Part shown: one piece after another, positions 47,639-60,877 of the stretch
How the letters are laid out: each line of letters starts with the position of its first letter
Position numbering within the stretch: position 1 is the first letter of the stretch
Position numbers and translations under genes: made by a program
The notes under the pieces: model-generated
Database searches by the model: none
Told to the model about the DNA's origin: nothing
What the model saw: the letters and a program-made list of their open reading frames with translations, nothing else
DNA from: Edolisoma coerulescens
Taxonomy: Eukaryota; Chordata; Aves; Passeriformes; Campephagidae
Assembly (NCBI GenBank): GCA_013397115.1
Contig: VWZW01005507.1
Location: forward strand, 775,660 to 839,659
Reading direction: 5' to 3'
DNA length: 64,000 nucleotides

Positions 47639-50600
47639 CTATGAAGAGAAAGAGTGAATAAATGAGGCTAAGTTTAGATATCTACAGACACAATGCAAAA
47701 TATTTTTTTAAATTATGCTTTCAAAAAAAAGGGCCTAATTAAAGCCTAAACTTGATTATTCCAATTACAGCTTCCCTCCTCATCTGTGAGACCTGATTTT
47801 TTCATGCTGCAAAAGCAATGAAGGCTGTTACAAATGAAAGTACTGACTCTATACAAGATCTTACCAGACAACATAAGAAACAAGCTTAAAAAAAACCCCA
47901 ACCAGCAGAAGTACACAGGAATACATTTCAATTACTCTGAGGTACAAGGAAGATGCAATTCCAAAGAGCTCTCTCCCCCTGACTCTACATCCTTACACCG
48001 TGGTCCTATCCCTCACTAAATTTTTTTCTATCTTCCCAACATATGGAAGAAATGTCATAGAATCATGGAATGGTTTGGGTTGGAAGGGATGTCCAAGAGC
48101 ACCCAGTTCCAACCCCCTGCCATAGGCAGGGGCACCTTCCCCTAGACCAGGCTGCTCCAGATTGCTCAATCCTTCCCTTGCATGCCTGACCCTTCCCAGG
48201 TTCCCAGCATGGCTGATCCACGATTATAATGTGAAGTTCAGACTCTCAGAGTTTGCCCTGCTCTCCTTCCTTGCAGGTCTCTCCTGCAGCTTTTCATTGA
48301 CAACTTCAGTGCATTTTTTCTTTCTAACTTAGTTCTTATTCACAATCTTTAATTGCAAACCTTGTTAATCACAACTGTGGTTTTGGATTGGCTTTGTTTC
48401 ACCCCATTAAAAGAAAGGGAAGAAAACAAGCAATGCCTTTGCAAACAATGTGATTTTTTTGTTTTAGTTGACGAAGCTTTCTGAGTTTTGTTCCAAACTG
48501 AAGTTATGTTTCCTTTCGTAATAGTCCAAATCAAAAATTCCCACTGCCCTACTCTTTGGGAAGTATTCCCTTCTCCTTGGCTTTTCTTTTTCTTGAGGAA
48601 AAATTGAAAAAAAAAAAAAAAAGAAGGAGGATTGCATTCTGACAAAAATGGATAGGGATGGGAAGTAGCATTGACTTCCAATGAAACAAATGTTCCTCTG
48701 TCACTTTGGGGCTTATTAGCTTGTTTTACCTAAAAAGCTTCATGTTTCCACATGACCAGGAGATTGATTTGGGAGAGGTTCAGAAGCTGGGGGGTTTTTC
48801 CATCTTTTTTATGTGCTAGGTTTTTATCCCTGATGTTACCAGACCTTGTTCCTGAAACTGGTCTGGCACCTCTGCTCCCAAGGAGGAATAGATAAGGTTG
48901 CCTGTATGCCCAGTGTTTTAATGGCCTTTGATACCCTCCAGCTCTCTCCATCCCATTCACCACCTCACCCCTAAGCAGCTGAGATAACACCTCTCCTGTG
49001 GCTGGTGTTTCTGGAAGAGAAGCCTTCTTCCCTCAGACACAGACTTGTTCTGGAGGCAATTCAGTGCTGCTGAGATAGTCCTCCCCTCCACCTTCTCGTG
49101 ACCACTGCCATTTCTCTTCTTTAATTGTTTTTCGTTCTTAGGTCTAGCTTGAAAAAATGAGGGGTGTGAGAAAGCAGAGGAGGAGGAGTCGGGTTCGTTA
49201 GCAACACAACTGCTTTGCTGTGACTCTTGCAACAGAGAGCGTATTAAGTGCAGCATCTGTTTTTCTTCTTGGCAACTCATTTTTCCAGGCTCAAAATAGG
49301 CTCATCTTGTAAACACTGCTTTGTTTAGGCACTAATAATAGCTGCTCCAACTTCTCCCTGTGACACTAAAGGCTGAAGAGATTAACAGCAACACAAAATA
49401 TTATTTAGAAATTGAAAATACGCTGGCTTTTAACAGATCTTGATAGACTGTTTTCCTCTCGCTGCTTCTGCTGGGCTTAAAGCTGAAATATTTTGTATAA
49501 AACAGAAGTAGGGCGCTTCAAGAGTATCCCACAGCCCCAGCTCTTCCTTTTCTTTGTCCGAATGCTTGTTGACAGGAATGTAAGGGGAACTCACTTATTA
49601 TGTGCCTGTCACACACATGATTTATATAAGCAGTCTTGCCATTTGTTCCATTTTGTTCCTCTGCTGGCTTTTCCTGGCTCTCCAAAGCAATCCCATCGCT
49701 CTTGCCAAATATTCTGAGGGCTACCTGCAGGCCGAGCCATTTCTAACCAGGTCGCACGCAACACTTGCTCATTGTCTCTCCCATTTTAGGGTCCAGCCAC
49801 CCCAGAGCCACAGCCAAGAAGCCAAGATCAGAAGATCTGCCAAGGACCACATCATCTTTCCAGCCACTGATCTGAAGCCTTGGCAGGAGGGGGAACAACA
49901 GCCTTGAGGACAGAGCTGAAAAAATAAAGAGATGCCTGGGACTGGCTTTGATGGGCTCTCACCAAGCTGTGAGCCAAGATGAGCCTTGCTGCTTCAGCTA
50001 CCAAACGGCTCCATTTCCCCGGGTTTGCTGCGTGGCAGAGAGCAAAGCCCATGCTCCAACCCTTTACCAGTGATTCCAGCAGGCAGCGCTCGGGGAAGAG
50101 CACTCCAGGGGATGGAAAGCTGTTCTGCATGGAGAGAAAACAGCCAGCTGTGGGAAGGTTACAGCAGCCTCTGGATCACCATGGGTGCTGCAGCCTCTGT
50201 ACAGATGTGATACAACGGGAAAATATAAATCTGGGCTTTTTGAAAAAGGGCTGCAGCAGGGCCAACAAAGCCAGCACTGATGCTGGCTGGGAGCGGAAGG
50301 ACCCGGCCTTCTGATCTCCAACTCCAAGCAAGTCACATCCATCATGATAAGAGCTTCCTGAACTTGATCCCCTCTTGGCTCCATCCTGTCACACCAATTC
50401 ATCTTATATCATTCCTGTGAACTTTGCTAACGAATAATTCAGCTGTTCTGTGCTTTAGCAGGTAGCACATGAGCAGCAGCTCGTTTGGGAATGTGCTGCT
50501 CAGTGAAGCAATCTCTCTCTTCCACTGCATGCATCAGGATACCATAAGACATTTAGTGCAACAGAAGAGATGAGACCTCTTTCATAAGAAAAGGCAGCAC

Positions 50601-53600
50601 AGTCTTGAAAACACTTCCTTCAAATCAGGACTGACTACATGTGAAGGCAATGTTCCTTGCACATTTCTTTTTGGTGGGAGGTTAACAAAGCAAGCTTCTG
50701 AAATTCTACACTTTCAGAATTTTATTTAAAAACCTGTATCAAATGGATGTGATTTTATGTGGCTTGCTTCAGCATTTTATTCTACTGATCAAGCTTTTAC
50801 ATACACTGGGGAAGCTAGAAAAATAAAGATGTATGCTGGAAAGAACAGTATAGCATGACTTGTGAATCACCCTTGTTGACATCATTTTACTTATGGAGGA
50901 ATTCATCAGCTCTTAGTGATGCATTTTACCCAAAGCTCATCAAACCGAGGAGAAACAGATTTCCTGGGGCTCTGCACAGGGGCCTGTATGGCCAGGACTG
51001 GCAGTGCAGAAAGAAGAGAGCTGGCATGAGAGGCACCAAAGAGAGCGAGAAGAAAGAGGTGGGAAAAACAAGATGTTCACTTTTGAATCTGCTGGATTTG
51101 GGAAGAGAATCAACTACACTAGAGCAGACAGAGCTTGATGGGTTGGACTTCTTAATGTTCGGAATGGAGACAGAGAAAAAGAGCATTTGCTCAGAGTAGG
51201 ATTTGAGAATAAACCTCTGCTGCTTCTCCAGCACTCAGTGGATGCTCACAAATAAATCCTACCCCAGACAGGCACTCCCGAATGAAAACAAGCAAGGGCT
51301 CTCTCGGTGCTGCTTCTCTTCCCCATCAGGACACACCTTCCTGCCTGCCCTTCACTCCAGTGCCTGATGAATTTCAGGCTGCATTCCTTGAACAAACCAG
51401 GTGCCCTTCAGCTCATCACTGATGCGCTTTAAACACCAGTTACTTTCTCCTGGAGGAATGAACATAAACCAGCACACTGATGGTTCTATTTAGTGCAATT
51501 GAAGCAAGCTGAATAACACAAGACTTGCATTTTCCTAATTTTCCCGTAACTTGGCCAGGGGATGTGACAAGCAGGGCTTGTAGCAGAAAAGGCAGCCCTC
51601 TGCAAAGGGAGAAATTCCTATAACTGAGTAATTTTAATTACCTCATTAAGACCATTACAGTTTACTTTGCCTTTCTCCTTACGGGGGGTCTGGTCAACAC
51701 CTGCCACACAACTTGAACAATAAGGTATCACAAATGAAGGGTTAACCAAAAAATATTCACGCACTGAAAAGGAAAGGTGGGGGGAGATTTCCATTGGCAC
51801 TTGCTTTCCCTGGAACATCAGAAGGGTCAAAATTTGCAAGTGTGGCATTGAAAACATCTTGTACTGACGTTCCTCCCCAGAGCTCCCTGAAGAGATGATT
51901 TGTGCCTGATGTGCTTATTTATTACTTCTCTGAGTCACTGCATGGGGCTCAGAGACAATAAAGACCAGATTCTGTCTTCTGGTTCATATAAAGTTGGGTA
52001 ACAGGTTAAAAAGGGGGGAATTTTTAGATGCCTTCAACAGTGATCAAAACTGTTTTGATTCAAACAATCAGGATATTTAACATGACCTCAAAGCAAGCAC
52101 AGCTAATCTGCAATGCCTTAAAAATTGCATCCCCATAGTGCCCAACTGATCAAATATTATTTGCTGTACTGCATTTACAAATAAAAAGAAGACTCGGATT
52201 CTTAGTCACTAGGATGGCAGGGGTTACTCAAGATTTAGAGCAGCCAAATTTTTACAAAACACGATTTTATCCACTGTACTTTAAGGTTCCATTATCAAAC
52301 AGAAAATAGCCCTAAAATACCCATTTCTGTGCTGTTTCAGCAAATAGATTATGGCTCACTGACTGCTGGCTAGACAAGAAAGTGAGAAAGAAGGACATAA
52401 GCTTCTGATTTGGGTGATTTTCCCTGCTCCCTGATAAGGGACAACAATTTCTGCTGGTAAAGCTTTAGCATACCTTTTCATTTTCCACCATAAACATAGC
52501 TCCTTTTCTTTCCTGAAGACTTACTTCAATCACTTTCATTTCTGCAATGTTAAGGTTTCTCACCCACCCTGTAGAGCTGTGCATTTTCAAGTTTGAGGAC
52601 AGCACTTCTCTCTCAGCTGTTCATGGACCACCACAAACTCTTTTTATTTCTATTCTTCCGTGTCAAAAAAAAAAAAAATTGGAAATCATGTTTTTGCCAA
52701 TTGGCTAAAAGAGATTAGCAGAAACAGAAATTTGGCAAGCAAAAATGCCCCCTCCTAGCTGAAGGCTTTCATCCTATGACCTTTTTGCACCTGGTCTAAC
52801 AATCCTTGTTGCCTGTTAGGTGACAAAATAACTCCTTGCTGTTGTTAAATCACAGCAGGCTGCAGAGAATCTCTTTTTAGCACAATCTAGTGAACCCCAG
52901 GATGTAAAAATGCTCATAGGAAAATGTTCTGTGCATGGATGTCTGGAGGCTGGGATCAGAGCGTACCCATATGAGTGGAAGTGGAAAGAGGAGAAGCTTT
53001 GGAATGTCTGTTTGAAAGAGATAAAGCAAAAGCCCCCACTTCATTACACAGAATTGAATTGTAGAGAAATTGGAAGAAGGAGGAAAAAACCCAAGCCCGA
53101 GACATGTACTACTATCAGTCGTAGTGGCACACACCACTGTTTTTTGTGTTGTGGGTTGGACAGAGGGAACTGATGGACCTGCATGGAAAAAATACTTTTC
53201 TAAGGCAATGATTGACTCCACAAGTCTTATCAAGGGCTCTCAGCAGGCAAAATGTGATGCTACTACTGAAATACATTGATGTGAGTTCAGGGAGCTACAG
53301 TGTAACATCTCATACCTCAGTTAAAATTTGTGTGTACCACTATTTTCACTGTGATTATTTGGGCTTTGCAAGCAACGTTCTGAACATGAGCACACTTATC
53401 GGAGCACAAATCTTGCTGAATAAACTCCTTGAAAAAACAAACCAAAAAAAGACTGCTCACTTCTTCTTGGAAACTGAGTGGCACAGCTCCAGAGCAGAAC
53501 TGCAGTTCACTTCAGAGCAATTCCCACGTTCAGCTCATTTATCCATATCTTGAAATATGACTTCCAAAACTTGAATTTGATATGACAGATGAAGGTGTGT

Positions 53601-53603
53601 TAC
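47639..53603. other. PLCB1 intron, 6.0 kb
   Basis: This intron lies between exons A and B. It holds a minus-strand CR1 tail at 48056-48170, an A-rich run at about 48606-48622 and an A-run at about 52665-52678. A relatively GC-rich part at about 49700-50320 has ORFs on both strands that I do not recognise. Confidence 0.8.
48056..48170 (-). mobile_element. CR1 LINE 3' tail fragment
   Basis: The plus strand reads CATAGAATCATGGAATGG, then TTTGGGTTGGAAGGGATGTC and CCAGTTCCAACCCCCTGCCA, followed by TAGACCAGGCTGCTCCAGAT. This is the reverse complement of the 3' end of a young avian CR1: ...TGGCAGGGGGTTGGAACTGG... ending in ATTCTATG-type repeats. The element's 3' end is at 48056, and it is truncated at its 5' side near 48170. 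It is in the PLCB1 orientation. Confidence 0.9.
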
Positions 53604-53744
53604 CTTTGCTATATCATCTTGGAATGCCACCAGGTTCAAGTAGGAGATATTGACCAGGTCTGGGCCATACACAACAGTTATCATCCGATTTTCCAGCCGA
53701 CCTCCCGCGTTCCCAGCATCCAGCAGCTCGCGCAGCTTCGGATC
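53604..53744 (-). CDS. PLCB1: PLCB1 coding exon A: C-terminal half of PH domain
   Basis: This 141-nt exon is in phase 0 at both ends, with acceptor TTTCACCTGCAG and donor GTAACA. It encodes 47 residues: DPKLRELLDAGNAGGRLENR, then MITVVYGPDLVNISYLNLVA and FQDDIAK (about human 83-128). These are strands of the PH domain that bind the membrane and Rac/Gbeta-gamma. The human exon as I remember it has 46 residues, with GNIGRLEQR where this has GNAGGRLENR, so there appears to be one extra glycine codon here (53700-53705 region). The upstream exons with the start codon and first PH strands are not in the window. Confidence 0.95.
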
Positions 53745-54365
53745 CTGCAGGTGAAACAACGACAAAATAATTAAAAACCTTTTGCAAATACATCACACTA
53801 AAAGAGGTGCAAAAATTGCAAATACTTCCATTTTGAAAACTTGTGTTATTTTGAACACTTTAAACATGACGGCACAAGGTTCTGATCCAGTTAATGATTC
53901 GTTAAAATACTTAGAGTTATTAACCCAGAATAAAAAGGAAATCACTGCTGTGAATCCTTCAAAGCCTTTGAGCTCTACATTGGTGCTGTACAGACTCAGA
54001 GCTGTCCAGCTGATGGCTGCACATTCCTATTTTCAGTTATTTCGCCTCAGAAGTTAAGCAAACACAAACTGTGTTGCTTGTCAGAACAACACAATCTGTC
54101 CAAAGGCTACTGGCCTCAGCAGAGAGATTCCCTGTGATTTTAATGGATTTTAAATAAAACTGAAAATGAGAACTTAGTTTCTCCTAAGGAATTAAGAAGA
54201 CTTCTGGAATTAACTTTCTTAAACACTCTGAAATGAATAATGGAATTTTAGCATTGCCCTCCTCTTTCTTCTTCATATTCAAAAGGTCATGTATTATTTA
54301 AATTATTAGTTATATTCCATTTAGATTTAGCTTTTAGCCTTTTTTTCCCCCCAGCTTATATCCAA

Positions 54366-54545
54366 TACAGAATCAAAGAACCATTTAGGTTGGAAAAGAC
54401 CTTTAAGAGCATCGAGTCCAACTGTTCCCCCAGCACTGCCAAAGCCACCACTAACCCACGTCCCCAAATGCCACATCCACACGTCTGTTAAACCCCTCCA
54501 GGAATGGTGACTCAACCCCTACCGTGGGCACCTTGCTCCAGCCTC
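54366..54545 (-). mobile_element. CR1 LINE 3' fragment
   Basis: The plus strand reads AGAATCAAAGAACCATTTAG, then GTTGGAAAAGACCTTTAAGA and GCATCGAGTCCAACTGTTCC. It continues through AAATGCCACATCCACACGTC to GGGCACCTTGCTCCAGCCTC. This is the reverse complement of a standard avian CR1 3' region. The 3' terminus, with its decayed ATTCTATG repeat, is at about 54366, and the element is 5'-truncated near 54545. It shares PLCB1's orientation. Confidence 0.92.
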
Positions 54546-57500
54546 GAGAGAGGAATGACTGCCTAACACATCTGTGAAGGAAAGGTACATTCAATTTTTA
54601 TCAGCTATTAATAGCCTGAACCTCAGCTTCACTGGCAACCTAAGCGTGTGAGTAAAACCCTCAGGTTATTTGGTGACTCTCGTTTCTATGAGGCTGCACC
54701 ATTTCCAAGAAATGCACTCAGTGTGTTTTAAACTAAGAAAACTGTTTGGTCCTTGGCCTCACGGTGAAGTTTATAAAGACAGATGAAAAGCTGCCCTGCA
54801 TGACTGGATTCAGCCCTTTGAAAAGGGCCCGTATAATGTGAAAGCTCTGGTTTCCTGGAAGGCAAGACTTTTCAGTCTCCTGCAAAAACCAAAAAATGGC
54901 CAGCAAATAGAATCCCTGTGGGACGATAGATTGTGTGTAGAGATCAAATTATTTCAAAATTGACACAATAAATCTACTGCAGTTTAAATTTCACTCTCCC
55001 ATGAACCTTCTCCCCCCACTGCCTGCATATGCTCAGTGTTGGTGGTATTCTTAATATTTAATAACTTTTTGAATAAGTATCTAAATTTCCACCAACGGAT
55101 ACAAACTAAATTTAATATAACAAGGTTAAGATGATAAAAAGGGCCATTTTTCAGGGATCTTGCAGGAAATCCTGTACCAAAAAGACATCAATCTAAAGGG
55201 CATCTCCTGACTGGTAGCATATCTTCCTGGAGGCAATGGAGATCTGTGTGTGCTCACCAAACACTTCACCAGGCTTAGGAAAGCATTTTTGGAGCATGAG
55301 GTAGAAACTGGAAAGAAAGTACAAGGCTGTCTATCATAAATGCTGAGTCTCTTTAAATACTGGGTATGATGGCAAGTGTTGCAGGAAAACAGACAGAATA
55401 ATCCTATTTAAGGGCTCTGGAAAGAGGGAATATCATTGTGCTCCGAGACAAAGATGGTTTAGTGGGTAAACAAGTTAATCACAGGCTTTCACAGGAGAGA
55501 AAAACAGGAGAGGGATACAAAAATAGTAGTTGTGTTTCAGAGATGAGGATTCAAAGGAGAAAGACAAAGAAATGGTATCATTTAGATCTGGGAGAGGAGC
55601 TAGAGAAATGCCCTGCAGTTGCTAAGTCAGTCATGGTGTATTACTAGATGGGTTCCTTTCTCTTTTATTTACAGGCCGGATGTTACAAAGCTTTGTTTTA
55701 TGTCTCTGGGAGATGAGAATCCATCTCCTTTTTACCCTCTACCGTTTCAACCCCCAAATCAGACAGATAAATGCCTCTGCTCAAGGGCCTGTCTGGGAAC
55801 AGCATCATTCTCTCTGGGCTCAGACAGAACGGGATTGTCTATCTGCTTTCACTCCCTTTCACATCATTGTCATTCCTCTCTCCCTCTCCCTGGCTGAACC
55901 TCCCGCTCACAGTTTCACTCCGGATGATGAACTGCAATCGTAGCAACAAAAGAAGATAGAAGATAACCTTTTTCTTTCGTATTTACAGTCGGCCAAGGGA
56001 TGTCTCAGTGATGAATCACACCCCAGTTAGACTAAGATACGCATTAGCCACGCACCACAGAATAAAAAAAGAAACGTATTTGAAATGAGATGCTTTTTCC
56101 AAGCAAATTCATCAAAAGAGAAGTTATCTGGCACTGGTTCAGGAAGGTTTTTAGAAGTGCAAAGTAAGTGGCAAATCAAGCAATGTGAGTACGAATTTGG
56201 TTTTCTGAATCAAAGATTTTTTTTTTGCCAGGTTTTACATGCAAGCAATTAGACAGAGCATCCTCTTTGGGTTGCTGTGTTTGAATGACAAATGCTGAAT
56301 TTCTCTGTTCTGTTTAAGGCTTGTCCAGCAAAGTTCGAAGCACACAATCCATTACTGCAGTTCATTATCCAGCCACCATCCAGCAGCTGTTAATAAAGGG
56401 AATACACCACGTGTCCTGGGCTGTCTCAGAGCAATCTATGTGCTCCACAGACTCAAGATACATATTTTTATAGCTGGTTTCTAGTATTTTTTTTAGAATT
56501 TATATTTTTAAGTTCAGTGCAGGAGAATAATTTTGATGCTAACATGACTCACGCTCTCTTTGACCCCTGCCTTGGGTGTATTTTCCCTTGAGGGGTGACA
56601 GATGCACTTGTCAGTGACAACCTCGCCCTTAGGTGATGATCTAGGTCATACTTAGTCCTTAGCTCTGAAGTTCTCAGATACCGAAGCCCACTGCCAGCTC
56701 CCACATTCCTCATGAACAGCTCTGCTCCCTTGTTACCACCCTTTGCTGCAAACACTCCTAAGGAGATGAGCAAAGTATCCATCAACATCTTGAACACTAT
56801 CAGTGCTCTATGAATCAAAGCCCTTTTTAAAATGTCAGCAGGTTTTCCTGTGGAGATGGCAGGAAAGCACATGGGGAAAAAACCAAACCAAGCAGCAACA
56901 CCAAATTTAGCTTCTTTTAAGTAAATTGGATTATTTTGATTTTGATAATTCCGTTTTAGGGAATGACACCAAAAAGCCTGCTGCTGTTTGGAGCTGTGGC
57001 TTGGGATAAGCTCTCTGCAAGACCAGGGCCTTATTAACAACATATTGAGCTCTTTGATGGACACTCAGAAGAATTATACCTATTTAATATTGATCACAGT
57101 AATTTTGGGAACACCTGAGCTGCTGAAGTTTGAGAACATGCCCATGGGAACGGCCAATAAACAGCAGCTGTTGGCAATACGCACGTAACTCATCAAAGTT
57201 CCCTTTGTAGCTCAATATTTTAAGTCTTTGATGTTTCCTGACAAAGGAGCATCCCTTTGCTTCCAGTCAAAAGGCCCAGGGGTCAGCTGGGTTTTCCCCT
57301 TCCACTGGAGTCTAGTAGGAGCTTCAGCTCAAGGACTGAAGACTGCCCTGGAACCAGGTCAGGAAAATCAGTGTTTTGACTGGGGCAATGCCTAAATTCC
57401 CAGAGGGAGATGGAATTTGTGAGCAGGCAAATATGGAGGAGGTGATAAGGATGGCGTTGGCAGCACAAAGAGCTTTACAATCTATCAAAAATCAAAGTAG

Positions 57501-60500
57501 TCATGTCAAATTGAGGTTAGAGTTTGGCCAGAGGACTACCTGCTCATCTGGGAAAAAACCTTCCCTGTTTGGTTGTGCTGTCTTGAGAAACTTATCAAAG
57601 AAAACATACCTTAAATTAATCGGAAATAGAGAATAGAGAAAAAAATCACCAGAAACATAAAAAAAATTAAAATAAATAAAAGCTTATAGAATTCCTACAA
57701 TTTTCATGAACAAATGTAAAATAATGACTTTTTCTTAGAAACCAGGGTCCTGTAGACAGATGGATAAAAACAGATTTCAATCAGACTTCCAAAACTTTCT
57801 CCCACTGTATTTCCCTTGCACTGGAAATCATAAGAGTAACATAGAAAGGCACCTCAGCCACGTTACAATCCCTGCTTTCCACTGTGGTTGGTGTTATTAA
57901 AATGCAGGTCTTAACCCTGAAATCCCAACTAGTGTGTGCTCTGCACAGCACAGCAAATGCCATAACATCTTTTATTAGTATCACCAGCTCTTTAAACTTT
58001 CTTTCTTTCTGAAAAACTGCAACACACCATCTGTCTGTGGAAACGTTCTGGTTTTTTCATCCACAGCTATAAAAGGCTGCCACGAGGTTCTGTGGCACTC
58101 AAACACTGGTTTCAACACACCAGGGAGCAGCAGGTCAGCCCCCTTTTCTCACTGATGCTTCTCAAAGCTGCAGCACCATCTCGGAGAGCAGCTTCTGATC
58201 CCTTTAAAAAGGAAAGGAATCTGTCCAATGCTAAAGATTTTCTTGGGGATTGATAGCTACAGATAATCTGATGGCCAAACCAGGTGATTATCATGAGAAT
58301 CAGAACTTCTTGGGTTGCTGGAATGGGTGAGCAACTAAACATTGGGAATTTTTGGTGAGGACATTAATTTACAGGGCAAAATATTCTCGAAACTATTTTA
58401 CAGAGCTATTAAGAGTACTTCAGAATTCTCCCGACTGTAACTATCATAGCCTGTATTAATCCCTGTCACTATCATGATCCCGAATCATTATATTTATGTC
58501 CTGATAACTTCAGGAGAGACTTGAAACAAAAATGGCACAGACTTTCCATCTTAGTTTTCTGCTCATCAAAGCGAGATTTCCAAGCATTCAAAAGTGCATT
58601 TGTATTTTTCTAGCTCTTTATGTATCCCAGAAGAGGGAATATAGGGGAGGAAAGAAGCATAATTAGATAGCTACATATGCAAAGAGTTTTCCAGGAAACA
58701 CTCGAGTTTGAGGCTTAAATTAAACAAAGAACCTTGCTAAATTAGGACTTTATATTGTGACTCCATTGAAGGCAGAACTCCCACAGATTTTCTACAAATA
58801 GAACAACATCTTGTCTTCAAGAATTCCTTATCACAGAGTGTTTATCAACAAAAATGTATATACATACATACATATAGATAGCGTGGATATCTCATATATT
58901 TGACCCAGACTTCAAAATAGCAGCTCTTAACACTTTAAGCACCAGGTAAGTTTCTGGTTTTGGGGCAGTAAAACAGGAAACATTAAGCAATTCCTAAAAT
59001 CAGACCACTTACCCCTGGGGCTAGCTAAGGATTTCAGCTGAGTTCCCAAGCCCCAGCTCAGCTGCAGTGACCCAACCGAACTCCTCAATGCAAGCTGCCC
59101 AGACCAACTAAAGGTAGGAATTGCTTTCTAAGGCTCTTGAAGTGATTTTGTACCACCTGTGGTACCTGAAGCGCATAGCTCTGGTGTGCAACAGTTCTTG
59201 GGTCCATGATGATACCCACGAGTTGCTTCTCATCTTTGTGTCTGCACCAGCCTGACTCTCAGAAACAAAATGTCCTTTTCTAACTGGCTGAAATTCACTG
59301 CTAACAATCCCCACACAGATTTCACAGCTGGTTCAAACACCCTTTGTGTCACACATCGCTAAGAACTTCCCATCAAGTGCATTGACAGACTCATCCTTCA
59401 AAGAAACCTTTCTTCTCTCCCTCCTTTGTTGAGAACAAAGTCAAAACTCTCAAGTTTATGTTCCAGCACTCCCTCTCACTGATTAAGGAGAATATCCATC
59501 CATACATGGGAATTACATCGACAAAACTCAGTGACAAGATTTTGTCTGTCTGTCTTAATGACAGTCATGTGAAATGAATACACTCCAATTACTACATCAA
59601 AGATAATCCAAACAGTGTTCTCCAAAGTCACTTTCATTACACAGAATACACAGGAAGTTTGATAGTTAAATGGATTTACTTATATCAAGTTATTCTTACC
59701 AAAATCATTGTCATTAAACCAGAAATGTATTTAGCCTAATAAACACTGCATTATGGTTTTATTACAAATAATGTCTTCACACATTTCACAAAAGAGTATC
59801 AGATCAACATATAACCAAAATATTTGCAAATAAATGTCTTCTCCTTTCTAAGGTTTCAGAATGGATTCCAAATTTGGCACGATATCACCATAGCTACCTA
59901 TGCACAGAACTAGAGCCAGGATCTTGTTTAAACACCCGAGGCATCCAGGCATCATTTCTGTGCAAAGCAAGGCAGTGTGCACAAAACAAGAGGAAGTTTC
60001 TTTAAAAAGTGCTCTCGGTCATCTAAACTGGTCTCACTTTGACCATCTGCTCTGTGGGTACAGTGGAATATTTATGACATATAACACAGTATGAGGTAAA
60101 AGGAGTCAGAAATGCTTTAGTCAGTCCCTAGGGAAGGAGATCCAAGGCATCCGCTGACTCCTGCAGATCTGGTATGTGTAGTAATCCCAAATACCTCAGA
60201 TGCAACTAAAATCCAAGGGCTGTTCTTCCCACAGATATTGTCAGGGAGGACAGCAGACCATAAATCACACCTCAAACAGCCAATGCTGATTAACCTTCTC
60301 CATACCTTCTCTAACCTAGTCCAGAACAATGGTTGTTTTCCCTAAAATAGCTTCATCCAATTCCATGCTTGAAGTAAGAACATCAATACATCAAGTTTAC
60401 CAGGACCAGGTTATGAAGAAGAGTAATGATCCTTCTTTTTCTGTGATGTAAAAGTTTTGAGGAAGAAAGAATATGAGCCAACTTAATACATATTTTTCTT

Positions 60501-60799
60501 GGGCAAAGGAGTAAGAGAGAAGCAAATCCCTGTCTGTACAAATGAACTTTGGAAAAGAGAGGACTGTGTCAGTAGGCATTTCCAAATACAATTCTAACTG
60601 CGAGCTCTGAAAATGCAGCAGAATTCATGCTGACTTCCTACAATACCCACATTGCAGGACATGGGTTATTTAAAAAGATAAAATGTGATTCATCAGTAAT
60701 TTTTCTAACACTTAGAGACATCCCCCCAAAAAATCATCAAGTCCTGTGTGAGCCACCATATCAGGAGGAGAGAATGCATCCTTTGGAAGCTCACAGGCC

Positions 60800-60877
60800 A
60801 CTCCAAGCTGGAGGCAGCAGCTGATGGGCTGGACAGCCAGTCTGACAGGTCTCTTTCAACCTACAATTTTCGATGAC
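60800..60877 (+). mobile_element. Possible decayed CR1 3' tail
   Basis: On the plus strand, GATGGGCTGGACAGCCAG followed by ACAGGTCTCTTTCAACCTAC and a TTTTCGATGA end resembles a badly mutated CR1 tail, where GGTTGGAC...GGTCCCTTCCAACCT... leads to ATTCTATGA. The match is short and could be chance. Confidence 0.35.

Noticed and set aside
51120..51290. Possible second LTR or CR1 tail (GATGGGTTGGACTTC, then GAATAAACC and AATAAATCC)
   Set aside because: There is no TATA box at the right distance, no terminal inverted repeat or target duplication, and the GGTTGGAC word is too short to call CR1.
56549..57064. 171-codon minus-strand ORF upstream of exon A
   Set aside because: It contains no recognisable domain, no PLCB1 5' exon sequence and no LINE or retroviral motif that I know. 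It is probably chance.
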